NCBI GenBank assembly: GCA_001871515.1 | Contig: MNXW01000213.1 | Location: forward strand, 1 to 41,312 | Reading direction: 5' to 3' | DNA from: Comamonadaceae bacterium CG2_30_57_122 | GTDB taxonomy: Bacteria; Pseudomonadota; Gammaproteobacteria; Burkholderiales; Burkholderiaceae_C | DNA: 41,312 nt | Shown: one piece after another, positions 1 through 9,001 of the stretch | How the letters are laid out: every line of letters starts with the position of its first letter | How positions within the stretch are numbered: position 1 is the stretch's first letter | Program-made: the position numbers and the translations under genes | Notes under the pieces: generated by a model | Told to the model about the DNA's origin: nothing | Databases searched by the model: none | What the model saw: the letters and a program-made list of their open reading frames with translations, nothing else

Positions 1-2
1 CG

Positions 3-368
3 CTGGCACGCATCGCCAGCCACGCGGTGTTTGCGCAAGAACCCAACTGGTTTGCCACTGCTCCGGTGGGAGCCAGCAAAAAAGCACTGGAAAAGGCCGG
101 TTGGGCTGTCAAAGATGTCGATTTGTGGGAAGTGAACGAAGCCTTTGCCGTGGTGCCCATGGCGCTGATGCACGACCTGCAGATCAGCCATGACATCATC
201 AACGTGAATGGCGGTGCCTGTGCTTTGGGTCATCCGATTGGTTGCAGTGGCGCACGCATCATCGTCACACTGATGTATGCCTTGCAGGCCCGTGGGCTTA
301 AAAAAGGCCTGGCCACGCTGTGCATTGGCGGGGGTGAGGGTACGGCGGTGGCGCTGGAAATGCTCTGA
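3..368 (+). CDS. acetyl-CoA acetyltransferase / thiolase, C-terminal part (5' truncated by window)
   Basis: Frame open from position 3 (LARIASHAVFAQEPNWF...); thiolase motifs NEAFA, NVNGGACALGHPIGCSGARI, CIGGGEGTAV. Confidence 0.88.
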   Translation: MARIASHAVFAQEPNWFATAPVGASKKALEKAGWAVKDVDLWEVNEAFAVVPMALMHDLQISHDIINVNGGACALGHPIGCSGARIIVTLMYALQARGLKKGLATLCIGGGEGTAVALEML

Positions 369-426
369 TCTGGCGCTGCCCGCAGGCGAGAGTCAGTGTC
401 TGCGCCCGGGCATCAAAGCCTTGCCT

Positions 427-1371
427 TCATTGAAAGGCTTGCCCGCGAACGCAACCGCGTCCGTGGTGCTTGGCAAGATAGAGTTGCTGATCTGCGGCGG
501 CCAGCAGCTTGTCGGCAGTGCATGGAAGGGGAGCGTTGCAGCCCGCTACACCCAGGCTGACGGTAACTACTTTTGCAGAGTCGGAGTCTGCATGGGCGAT
601 GGTTTTGAGACGCACCTGGGTTTCAAGCTCAGTCGCAAGCATCATGGCTTGGTCAAAGCCTGTATCAGGAAGCAGGCAAACAAATTCTTCGCCTCCGTAG
701 CGTGCGACCAGATCAGCTGGCCGACGCAAATTTGCTTTCAGGGTTTGGGCCACCAGGCGTAGGCAGTCATCGCCCGCCTGATGCCCATAGCGGTCATTGA
801 AACGTTTGAAAAAATCAACATCAAGCATGATCAAAGCCAGGGGATGGTTGACCCGCGAGGCACGCGCGGTTTCCATGCGGAGTTGCTGGTCGAAGTAGCG
901 ACGGTTAAAGACACCAGTCAGGCCATCACGAAAGACCAGTCGGCGTAATAAATCAGATTGCAGCTTGACTGTCAAATGGGTTTTGACACGCGCCCGCACC
1001 ACTGCGGGGTTAACGGGTTTGGAGATGAAGTCCACTGCGCCCAGTTCCAGACCCCGGGTTTCAGAAGCCTCGTCGCGGTTTGCGGTGACAAAAATAACCG
1101 GAATGTCTTGCGTGGCCGCATCGGCTTTAAGCTGCGTGCAAACCTCAAACCCATCCATTCCCGGCATGCCGATGTCCAGCAGAATCAGATCGGGCGGCGT
1201 TCGGTGGCACAGGTCAAGCGCTTGCTCACCAGATTCCGCCGTGAGCACCTGGTAACTGTGGGCAAAAATGTGTGCCATGAATTGCAGGTTGACCCGCTGA
1301 TCATCCACCACCAAAATTTTTGGAAGATCAGTGGGGATGTCCAGGAGGTCATCAAAAATGGAGAAGTTCAT
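427..1371 (-). CDS. response regulator with GGDEF output domain (diguanylate cyclase)
   Basis: REC domain (ILVVDDQ..., DLILLDIGMPGMDG, KPV) followed by GGDEF domain (DGLTGVFNRRYFD, ARYGGEEF). ORF track starts at 1509; MNFSIFDDLL at 1371 is the more likely start. Confidence 0.85.
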   Translation of the reverse strand: MNFSIFDDLLDIPTDLPKILVVDDQRVNLQFMAHIFAHSYQVLTAESGEQALDLCHRTPPDLILLDIGMPGMDGFEVCTQLKADAATQDIPVIFVTANRDEASETRGLELGAVDFISKPVNPAVVRARVKTHLTVKLQSDLLRRLVFRDGLTGVFNRRYFDQQLRMETARASRVNHPLALIMLDVDFFKRFNDRYGHQAGDDCLRLVAQTLKANLRRPADLVARYGGEEFVCLLPDTGFDQAMMLATELETQVRLKTIAHADSDSAKVVTVSLGVAGCNAPLPCTADKLLAAADQQLYLAKHHGRGCVRGQAFQ

Positions 1372-1536
1372 TCGGTGGATGCGGGTTACCCCAACTTTAC
1401 TACGCTCTTGCTGCGCCAAAGCATGCAATGATGCAAGGCATCGACTGGTTTGACGGAGGTGATGCGGTAACTTGTTGCAGCGTTGTAACTCAAACCGTGT
1501 GAAAATCATGAAACTAAATTACAAGGAGATTGTTTC

Positions 1537-2967
1537 ATGCCACGTCGTGCTACCAAGATTGTTGCCACCTTAGGCCCAGCTTCCAGCGACCCCGCGTTGC
1601 TCGAGCAAATGATTCGCGCCGGGGTGAACGTGGTGCGGCTCAACTTCAGCCATGGCAAGGCGCAAGACCACATTGACCGAGCCCGCTTGGTGCGTGAAGC
1701 CGCGCAACGTGCCGGGCGCGAAGTGGGCATCATGGCCGACCTGCAAGGCCCCAAAATTCGCGTCGGCAAATTTGCCGATGGCAAGGTGTTGCTGGAACCT
1801 GGTCAGCCCTTTGTACTGGATGCCGCACGCACCGAATTGGGCGACGTAGATGCGGTCGGGCTTGACTACAAAGCCTTGCCCAAAGAAGTCAAGGCAGGCG
1901 ATGTGTTGCTGCTCAACGACGGCTTGATCGTCATTACAGTGGATGCGGTGGTGGGGGAGGCCATCCACACCACTGTCAAACTCGGTGGCGAGTTGTCCAA
2001 CAACAAGGGCATCAACAAGCAGGGCGGCGGCTTGAGCGCCCCAGCGCTGACCGCCAAGGACATGGAAGACATCCGTACCGCGATGAGCTTCAAGGCGGAC
2101 TACGTGGCGGTGAGCTTTGCCAAGAGCGCCACCGACATGGAAATGGCACGCCAGTTGTGCAACGTGGCCGCAGCGGACGGACACAAACCCGGCTTGATCG
2201 CCAAGATTGAACGCGCTGAAGCGATTCCACGTCTGGAAGAAATTTTGCTGGCCAGCGACGGCATCATGGTGGCGCGCGGTGACCTGGCGGTGGAAGTCGG
2301 CAACGCGGTGGTGCCTGCCTTGCAAAAACGCATGATCAAATTGGCGCGCGAGCATGACCGTGTGGTGATCACCGCCACACAAATGATGGAGTCCATGATC
2401 ACCAACCCGGTGCCCACCCGTGCCGAAGTATCTGACGTGGCCAACGCGGTGCTCGATGGCACCGATGCGGTGATGCTGTCCGCTGAAACCGCCGCTGGCA
2501 AATACCCGCTGGAAACCGTGATTGAAATGGCCAAAATTTGCCATGCCGCTGAAAACGGCAACGCACTCAAGTTAGAGGCCGACTTTACTGGCAAAACCTT
2601 CACCCGCATCGACCATGCCATCGCCATGGGCGCGCTGTTCACCGCGCACCACTTGGGGGCCAAGGCGATTGTGGCGTTGACCGACAGTGGCTCCACCGCG
2701 CTGTGGATGAGCCGCCATTTGATCCAGATTCCGATCTACGCCATCACCTCCAAGCTGGCCACGCAGCGCCGCATGACGCTGTACCGCACCGTGCGTCCGC
2801 TGTTCAGCGACACCAGTACCGACCGCGACACGGCCTTGAAGCAAGCCGAGGCCGAATTGAAATCACGCGGCGTGGTGCAAACCGGTGATGTTTATGCCAT
2901 CACCTGTGGCGAACCCATGGGCTCACCGGGCGGCACCAATATGCTGAAGATTTGCCGGGTGAGTTGA
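1537..2967 (+). CDS. pyk: pyruvate kinase
   Basis: RRATKIVATLGPASS, NFSHG, MADLQGPKIRVG, MVARGDLAVE, ATQMMESMI, TNPVPTRAEVSDVANAVLDGTDAVMLSAETA. Confidence 0.97.
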   Translation: MPRRATKIVATLGPASSDPALLEQMIRAGVNVVRLNFSHGKAQDHIDRARLVREAAQRAGREVGIMADLQGPKIRVGKFADGKVLLEPGQPFVLDAARTELGDVDAVGLDYKALPKEVKAGDVLLLNDGLIVITVDAVVGEAIHTTVKLGGELSNNKGINKQGGGLSAPALTAKDMEDIRTAMSFKADYVAVSFAKSATDMEMARQLCNVAAADGHKPGLIAKIERAEAIPRLEEILLASDGIMVARGDLAVEVGNAVVPALQKRMIKLAREHDRVVITATQMMESMITNPVPTRAEVSDVANAVLDGTDAVMLSAETAAGKYPLETVIEMAKICHAAENGNALKLEADFTGKTFTRIDHAIAMGALFTAHHLGAKAIVALTDSGSTALWMSRHLIQIPIYAITSKLATQRRMTLYRTVRPLFSDTSTDRDTALKQAEAELKSRGVVQTGDVYAITCGEPMGSPGGTNMLKICRVS

Positions 2968-2983
2968 TGCGCAGTAAGCGCAA

Positions 2984-3346
2984 TTACTTGGCTATGTTTT
3001 GATGCAACAACTTGGATGTAACAGGGTCAAAGTAGGCCTCAACTATTTGGTTGAGTTGGTTGAACCCATAAATTTCATAGCAATTATTGCCGTCAGCCTT
3101 GAAGGTCTTGATGCGGTAGCCCCGGTGCTGAGCCAGTAGTTTCATCTCGTCTTCAGGTAGCCATTCACTGCGCGGTGCGGTGGTGCACAGCTTGCTGTTC
3201 ATGACCCGGTTGTAACCATCTTTGGCTGGTTCCGAACTGGCTGATGCAGCTTGTCCCGAATGCCGTGGCTGGGTTTGCGCCAAGACTGGTAGCCAACAAG
3301 TGCAGCTCAAAGTTGGCAAAATAATGAGTTTGTGAAGTGTTTTCAT
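2984..3346 (-). CDS. secreted PepSY-like small protein
   Basis: Signal peptide MKTLHKLIILPTLSCTCWLPVLAQ; C-terminal YRIKTFKADGNNCYEIYGFNQLNQIVEAYFDPVTSKLL resembles PepSY domains. Confidence 0.55.
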   Translation of the reverse strand: MKTLHKLIILPTLSCTCWLPVLAQTQPRHSGQAASASSEPAKDGYNRVMNSKLCTTAPRSEWLPEDEMKLLAQHRGYRIKTFKADGNNCYEIYGFNQLNQIVEAYFDPVTSKLLHQNIAK

Positions 3347-3705
3347 CCAAGATTCCTCAGTTGGAAGCGCCCGAGTGGGCTGCTGGGTAGGCCAGACGGC
3401 GAGGCGGGCTAATGTCCGCAAGAAGGAGCAACGACCCCAGGCGCGTTGCCAAGGGCTCAATCGGGTGCGTAGCGCTGTCACTTAAATGGTGAACTGAGCC
3501 TCAGTGAAGAAACCCAGGAGGCTGTCGAATTTCCGGAACATTGACTGCAATCCAACCGCAGCAATCCAATTCTTATTGGTTTTTTGAACTCGGCTACGGC
3601 TATGAGTCTGCAAATCTTTCAAAAACTGTCCTCGTTGTGGTCGAAATTCGCTTCGATACCGAAAGTCTGACATCCTTTTAGCAAACAATTAACAATTTTA
3701 AGTAA

Positions 3706-4014
3706 AAAACAGTCCATTAAGGAATTTGGCATCAAAGATTTTCACGACCTCATCCGCTGCGCGACTGCATATCTTCAAAGTGTCTTTCATCCGAGATTGT
3801 TCATTAGTCGGTACTTTGCACCAGTTTGAACGCTGGCTGCAGCTTTGCGGTCATTTTGAGCGTCTCCTCGGTGTCCATAGCCCTGCTATGAACGTCTCAC
3901 AGCCTTGCATACTGCCTCGAAAACCTATCGACGACGAACGGGCTGGCAAAATGGCCGCAAATCGATCGCCACACATCATGCAGGCAAGAAGTCCTGCCTA
4001 ATGGATTATTTGGG
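3706..4014. repeat. palindromic element, family 3, copy 1 (inverse orientation to copy at 13812)
   Basis: Right part is the reverse complement of 13812..: CAATCCATTAGGC...CCTGCATGATG...GATTTGCGGCCATTTTGCC...CGTTCGTCGTC; ends AACAGTCCATTAAGG / CCTAATGGATTATTTGGG. Confidence 0.7.
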
Positions 4015-4165
4015 ACCATGCCACCTGTATCCAGTACAGACCGGTGCGCAGCACCAACTGATGGACAATCTTGGTTAAAACTTTGGGTGCTTAAGACATC
4101 GCGTCCACTTGCCGTTAATTGAGTGTAAAACCAATTTTGAGTCATTTAATGACCCTCGCTGCACC

Positions 4166-5482
4166 ATGATTATCCTGCTGTATCTTTTTGAATCTTCTTG
4201 TCGAGCAAGCATTGCCAGTGGGCGCGTGCGTCGTGGGCTACATCTGATGCTGTTGGGTTTGTCCAGCCTGCTTCTGGGACTGGCCAGCAGCCAAGCGGCC
4301 TCGCCAGCGGCGCAGGACTCTGCGTCAGAGAAACCGGCAGCGCATCAAGTTACCGGGAAAACACATGCGATAGACACCTCTGCGCCGCAAGAAAAGTCCA
4401 TTGGTGTGGACATCAAAGCGGCTATCCGTGAACAAATGCTGGGCAAAACGAATCTGATGCTGGTGGTGCGGGACAAGTCAGCTGTAAAAACCGAAGCTGC
4501 CTCAGAGCCAGCGCCAGCGGCTCCGGTTCATGCCACCCCAGCGGCTGCACATGCCCCGGCCGTTGCTCATGCACCCGCCACCAAGCCAGTGGCTGCCGCT
4601 GCAAAAGTATCAACACGTGTGCCGGTGCTGACCCTGCATGTGGGCGCATCGGGTGCGGCCAGCGCCCACACGCCCGCAGTCAACCCGCGTGCCAGCCGGG
4701 AATACATCCGAGCCAAAGCCGCTGCCCTTACCGGCCACAAATTGCCCGCCGCACCAGATGCCCATGCGGTTGCGCACGGTGGCGATGCACATGGGGGCGA
4801 GCCGCATTGGGCGTATGAGGGTGAGAACGGCCCGCAAGCCTGGGGCAAGCTCAAGCCTGAATTCAATGCGTGCGCCATCGGCAAGCGGCAGTCGCCCATC
4901 AACATTGAAGACAACCTGACGCTGCAAGGCCCGGCCGAGCCGCTGGCCTTTAACTACAACCCGTCCACCGGCAGTGTGGTCAACAACGGCCACACGATTC
5001 AGGTGGACGTGGTGGGCGACAACACCCTGACGGTGCGTGGCTCGGTTTACAAGCTGGTGCAGATGCACTTTCACACGCCGTCCGAGGAGCAGGTGAACTA
5101 CCGCAGCTTTGCCATGGTGGCGCACCTGGTACACAAAAGTAATGATGGCCAATTGGCGGTGGTGGCGGTGCTGCTAGACCCTGGCGTGGCCAACCCGCTG
5201 ATCAATAAGGTGTGGACTTACATGCCCCTGGATTTGAACGACCGGGTGCGTATGCCCGGGGGCATTCTTGACATGAACGAGCTGCTGCCCAAAGACCAGC
5301 GCTACTACCAGTTCATCGGCTCACTCACCACGCCACCCTGCACCGAAGGCGTGCTGTGGATGGTGCTGAAAACGCCCACGCAACTCAGTGCCGCGCAAAT
5401 TCGTTTGTTTCAGCAGCTGTTTCCCAACAACGCGCGACCGGTGCAGCCGGTGAATGGCCGCCCGGTGCGCGACGCGCAGTAA
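4166..5482 (+). CDS. alpha-type carbonic anhydrase with long Ala/Pro/His-rich N-terminal region
   Basis: HWAYEGENGPQAWGKL, RQSPINIE, QMHFHTPSEE, IGSLTTPPCTEGVLWMV; N-terminal membrane/signal segment. Confidence 0.92.
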   Translation: MIILLYLFESSCRASIASGRVRRGLHLMLLGLSSLLLGLASSQAASPAAQDSASEKPAAHQVTGKTHAIDTSAPQEKSIGVDIKAAIREQMLGKTNLMLVVRDKSAVKTEAASEPAPAAPVHATPAAAHAPAVAHAPATKPVAAAAKVSTRVPVLTLHVGASGAASAHTPAVNPRASREYIRAKAAALTGHKLPAAPDAHAVAHGGDAHGGEPHWAYEGENGPQAWGKLKPEFNACAIGKRQSPINIEDNLTLQGPAEPLAFNYNPSTGSVVNNGHTIQVDVVGDNTLTVRGSVYKLVQMHFHTPSEEQVNYRSFAMVAHLVHKSNDGQLAVVAVLLDPGVANPLINKVWTYMPLDLNDRVRMPGGILDMNELLPKDQRYYQFIGSLTTPPCTEGVLWMVLKTPTQLSAAQIRLFQQLFPNNARPVQPVNGRPVRDAQ

Positions 5483-5491
5483 TTCTATTTT

Positions 5492-5623
5492 TAACGCCCA
5501 TGTTGAACAAGAATTCCGCAAGCATGTGCTGCCTGCGTAGGGCGGTTTTCAACCCGGCATGGCCGCCTGAAGTCAACCCTACAACAAGCTATTCTTGGTG
5601 ACTGTGGTTGTTGTTCAACGTTA
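5492..5623. repeat. palindromic element, family 2, copy 1
   Basis: Aligns with 38704-38843: TAACG..ccatGTTGAACAAG...CCTGCGTAGGGCGG..TTCA.CCCG.CATGGCCG.CTGAAGTC..CCCTAC...TTGTTCAACGTTA; ends are inverted repeats. Confidence 0.75.
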
Positions 5624-5698
5624 TTTTTTTGTCGTTGTGACTCTGCCTTTTCGGGCTGCGGCCGTGACAGCGCTTGTTGCGGCGTGGTGCGCGGCTAA

Positions 5699-5857
5699 GG
5701 GCTTGTTCACAAATAACATGCACATTTGACTCGCCAACTTTGGGCGCACTGCGGCGTTGCAAATCGCTTGTGCAGCAGAGCTGCAAGGCACGCTTTGCGC
5801 CTCGCATTGCATCCCAAATCCGGCGGCCAAATGTACAGCTTATTCATGAACAAGCCC
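5699..5857 (+). mobile_element. MITE-like element, family 1, copy A
   Basis: GGGCTTGTTCACAAATAACATGCACATTTG ... CAAATGTACAGCTTATTCATGAACAAGCCC; flanks TAA / TTA. Confidence 0.85.
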
Positions 5858-5879
5858 TTAGCCGGTTTAACATCTTGCC

Positions 5880-6599
5880 ATGCACACTTCAGCTCTTGTT
5901 TTATTTTCTGGTGGTCAAGACTCCACCACCTGCCTGGCGCAGGCACTTGCCAAATACCGACGTGTTGAAACCATCGGGTTTGATTACCGCCAGCGCCATC
6001 ATGTCGAACTGCAGGCGCGCCTGCGCGTGCTGAGCGAAATTCGCCGCCAATTTCCCCAATGGGCCGAAAAATTAGGTCAGGATCACCTGCTGGATTTGGC
6101 GGTGCTGGGCGAGGTGAGCGACACCTCTCTGACACGTGACACCGCCTTCAAAATGGAACAAAACGGCCTGCCCAACACCTTTGTGCCGGGTCGCAACCTG
6201 CTGTTTTTGACCCTGGCTGCCGCCGTGGCTTACCGGCGCGATTTGCAGGTGCTGGTCACCGGGGTTTGCGAGACCGATTTTTCAGGCTACCCGGATTGCC
6301 GCGACGACACCATGAAAGCCATGCAGTTGGCGTTGTCGCTGGGCATGGACAAACGTTTTTTAATTGACACCCCGTTGATGTGGATCGACAAGACCGACAC
6401 CTGGGCCATGGCGCACATGCTGGGTGAAACATCTGGCGTGGTGCAAGGCGGGGATGCGCTGGTGCAGCTGATCATTGAACACACCCACACCTGTTATCTG
6501 GGCGACCGCGAACACCGCCACGCCTGGGGTTACGGCTGCGGTACTTGCCCGGCCTGCCTGCTGCGCGCGCGCGGGTATGAAGGTTTTTTGCAGCCCTAA
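5880..6599 (+). CDS. queC: 7-cyano-7-deazaguanine synthase
   Basis: [18 protein letters not shown] (PP-loop), [28 protein letters not shown]-terminal [17 protein letters not shown]. Confidence 0.96.
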   Translation: MHTSALVLFSGGQDSTTCLAQALAKYRRVETIGFDYRQRHHVELQARLRVLSEIRRQFPQWAEKLGQDHLLDLAVLGEVSDTSLTRDTAFKMEQNGLPNTFVPGRNLLFLTLAAAVAYRRDLQVLVTGVCETDFSGYPDCRDDTMKAMQLALSLGMDKRFLIDTPLMWIDKTDTWAMAHMLGETSGVVQGGDALVQLIIEHTHTCYLGDREHRHAWGYGCGTCPACLLRARGYEGFLQP

Positions 6600-6758
6600 G
6601 GGCTTGTTCACAAATAACATGCACATTTGGCGCGCCAGCTTTGGGCGCACTGCGTCGTTGCAAATCGCTTGTGCAGCAGAGCTGCATGGCACGTTTTGCG
6701 CCTTGCATTGCATCCCAAATCTGACGACCAAATGCACAGCTTGTTCATGAACAAGCCC
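6600..6758 (+). mobile_element. MITE-like element, family 1, copy B
   Basis: Same 159-bp element and orientation as copy A; flanked by TAA on both sides, the left TAA being the queC stop codon. Confidence 0.87.
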
Positions 6759-6836
6759 TAAGTGAGTTTCTCAAGCAGCCACTGCTGAAGCACGGCATGG
6801 CGTTGCAACAACGACACGGATGATTTTGAAGTGAAA

Positions 6837-7859
6837 TTACTCCACCAGAGCAGAAGTGTCCACTGTGGGGTAGCGATCTTTCAATGCAGCCAATCCCTCA
6901 AGGGCTCGGCTGCGCCATCCGGGTCCTTGGCTGATAAGTTCTCCCCATGTGTCGCTGAGCAGTTCGACATCATTCTTGGTGAGGTAATCGATGAGGGATG
7001 CGGCTTGGGCCAAATCCTTGGCGGCCTTGACCCGCATTTTTTGCGGTCTTTCGCCATAGACCAGTAGCTTGTGCAAAGCGTACTTTTCCGGTGGTGGCGC
7101 GTTGACGGTGATCGGGCCGCGCTGCGCAAGCAGCGTGACTTGAATAGGAGCCTCCATGGAAAATTCCATGAATTTCAATGGCTGCATGGTGGCGTTGAGT
7201 GCCTTGATGAGTACGGGCGTGTCGCCACCCCGATGTCGGCAGGTCACAAAATCGATTTGCAAATCCTGTTCATCGGATTTGACGTAGGTGGTCAGACTTT
7301 TGACTGGAACAAAGCCCATCTTTAGTGCTTCGATTTCGCTGCCTACGTCCATGGTGACACCAGAAGGAATTGCGACGGATACATTGCGACCCGCATGCGC
7401 AAAGTCCAAATCCACGGTCTGTGCCGCAGATTGCCAACGAATGCCGAGGTAGTTCTGGTAGGCCATATAAACGTGGGTTCCCACCAGAATGCCGCCCGCC
7501 CGAAAAAATCCAACATCGGCCAAACGCTCGATGATTTTTGCGTGGGACGGGACGATGGATGGGCAGCCCGCTGCAATTGCCTGGCGAGTGAGTTGGCGCA
7601 AGTGAACCTTGGTTCCATTTCCGCTGCGGTGGAGGTTGATTAACTTGGTTAGTTGATCGGATGCGCAGCCCAAAAAAATCTGAATTTGCTTGCCGGTAAG
7701 GTCTGGTGTTTGGTAGTACCAATACTCTTTTCCCTTCACCCTCTTTTTCGAGAAGCTGCCTGGTAATTCAGCGACGCTACGTACATCCTCAAGACGTCTG
7801 GCACTGGCAAGCGACGCGTAGGCGGTTTGAGCTGCAGTAGAAAGTGAGGTGTAGAGCAC
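6837..7859 (-). CDS. GSU2403-like nucleotidyltransferase-fold protein (NTP_transf_8 type)
   Basis: NTase signature VGTHVYMAYQ...TVDLDFAH...LQIDFVTC (Gx[ST], DxD, third acidic residue); N-terminal LPGSFSKKRVKGKEYWYYQ. ORF track starts at 7907; GTG at 7859 would exclude the upstream palindrome. Confidence 0.7.
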   Translation of the reverse strand: MLYTSLSTAAQTAYASLASARRLEDVRSVAELPGSFSKKRVKGKEYWYYQTPDLTGKQIQIFLGCASDQLTKLINLHRSGNGTKVHLRQLTRQAIAAGCPSIVPSHAKIIERLADVGFFRAGGILVGTHVYMAYQNYLGIRWQSAAQTVDLDFAHAGRNVSVAIPSGVTMDVGSEIEALKMGFVPVKSLTTYVKSDEQDLQIDFVTCRHRGGDTPVLIKALNATMQPLKFMEFSMEAPIQVTLLAQRGPITVNAPPPEKYALHKLLVYGERPQKMRVKAAKDLAQAASLIDYLTKNDVELLSDTWGELISQGPGWRSRALEGLAALKDRYPTVDTSALVE

Positions 7860-7860
7860 G

Positions 7861-7892
7861 GTTATACTGATATTTAAAATATTCAGTATAAC
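7861..7892. promoter_or_regulatory. operator-like palindrome upstream of nucleotidyltransferase gene
   Basis: GTTATACTGA tatttaaaatat TCAGTATAAC: perfect 10-bp arms, AT-rich spacer. Confidence 0.55.
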
Positions 7893-7935
7893 TACCCCAA
7901 AGCCCATGGCCTATTCAGGGATAGGGATGGCGTAA

Positions 7936-8093
7936 GGGCTTGTTCATGAATAAGCTGTACATTTGGCCGCCGGATTTAGGATGCAATGCGAGGCGCAAAT
8001 CGCTTGTGCAGCTCTGCTGCACAAGCGATTTGCAACGACGCAGTGCGCCCAAAGTTGGCTAGTCAAATGTGCATGTTATTTGTGAACAAGCCC
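7936..8093 (-). mobile_element. MITE-like element, family 1, copy C (with perfect internal hairpin)
   Basis: GGGCTTGTTCATGAATAAGCTGTACATTTG...CAAATGTGCATGTTATTTGTGAACAAGCCC; TAA on both sides; inverse orientation to A and B. Confidence 0.87.
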
Positions 8094-8107
8094 TAAGTGC
8101 CACTGGC

Positions 8108-8980
8108 TCAATTTTTTTGACTTGCAAGTTTTTTAGTTAGCCACTGGCACAGGCTGCTGTCCGGGCTTTCAAAGCCATGCAGCCCCCGAAAATGGTCGGC
8201 ACCCTGCAGGGCGCTTAGCTCGCCTTTGTTTCTAGCCAACTGCCAGGCGGCATCGAAACTGGCCGCCTGACGGGCAAATTCGGTGCTTTCTTCAGAACCC
8301 CAATTGACCCAGATGGGGGTGGCACATGGCCGCACCGCGAACAGGGGCGACTGGCGGCGAATCAGCCCTTCGTCGAGCTGAATCATGGGCTGCAGATAGC
8401 TGTAGCGCAGCGGTGCAATGTCGTACACGCCGCTGATCAACAGGGCGGCAGTGATCGGGTCTGACGGCAAACCGTAGTCATCTGCCCAAGCGGTTTGCAG
8501 GCACATGGCTGTAAGGTGCGCGCCGGCTGAGTGGCCGCCCAGGGCGATGCGCTTGGGGTCACCGCCGTGTGCTGCAATATGGTGGTGCGTCCAGGCCACG
8601 GCTGCACGCACCTGGCGCGTGATCTCGTCAATGCTCACCAGCGGGCACAGCGCGTAGTTGACCACCACCGTAGTGATGCCCAGTGGCTGCAGCCCCAAGG
8701 CCACGCAGCTGAAGTCTTTGCTGGACAGCGCCCGCCAGTAGCCACCGTGAATAAACACAAACACCGGTGCGTTGGGCACATCAGCCGGAAAAATGTCCAG
8801 CGTCTCAGCCCGCGTGGGGCCATAGGGCACATCCAGCATGCAGCGCAGGGTCTGGCGGGCCAGCACAGACCGCGCCGCGTAATGCCGCATGGGAGCGGTG
8901 GCATCGGGCAGTTTGATCGACGGGTTGTACTGCGCGTCGATCTGCGCCTGGGTGTCAAAGTTGCGGTAGAGTTTTTTCAT
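8108..8980 (-). CDS. alpha/beta hydrolase (kynurenine-formamidase-like esterase)
   Basis: VFVFIHGGYWRALSSKDF, GGHSAGAHLTAMCL nucleophile elbow, ADHFRGLHGFESPDS. Confidence 0.8.
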   Translation of the reverse strand: MKKLYRNFDTQAQIDAQYNPSIKLPDATAPMRHYAARSVLARQTLRCMLDVPYGPTRAETLDIFPADVPNAPVFVFIHGGYWRALSSKDFSCVALGLQPLGITTVVVNYALCPLVSIDEITRQVRAAVAWTHHHIAAHGGDPKRIALGGHSAGAHLTAMCLQTAWADDYGLPSDPITAALLISGVYDIAPLRYSYLQPMIQLDEGLIRRQSPLFAVRPCATPIWVNWGSEESTEFARQAASFDAAWQLARNKGELSALQGADHFRGLHGFESPDSSLCQWLTKKLASQKN

Positions 8981-9001
8981 GGTGCTTGCCGGTTTGATCA
9001 A

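Noticed and set aside
1570-2544. Long antisense ORF (324 aa) opposite pyk
   Set aside because: Lies wholly antisense to the clear pyruvate kinase gene; composition (His/Val-rich) is typical of shadow ORFs in GC-rich genes. Same for 16393-17409, 17417-18259, 9962-10600 and 36126-36971.
3482-3688. 68-aa reverse ORF MFAKRMSDFRYRSEFRPQRG...
   Set aside because: No recognisable family and it lies in a repeat-rich intergenic region; not enough support to call a gene or a transposon remnant.
7861-7892. LexA/SOS box reading of the nucleotidyltransferase palindrome (CTG...CAG)
   Set aside because: Spacing between CTG and CAG is 14 nt rather than the canonical 10, so kept only as an unassigned operator.
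5699-8093. CRISPR interpretation of the three clustered ~159-bp repeats
   Set aside because: Repeats are long, palindromic, in mixed orientation, and separated by whole genes; no spacer-like array or cas genes.
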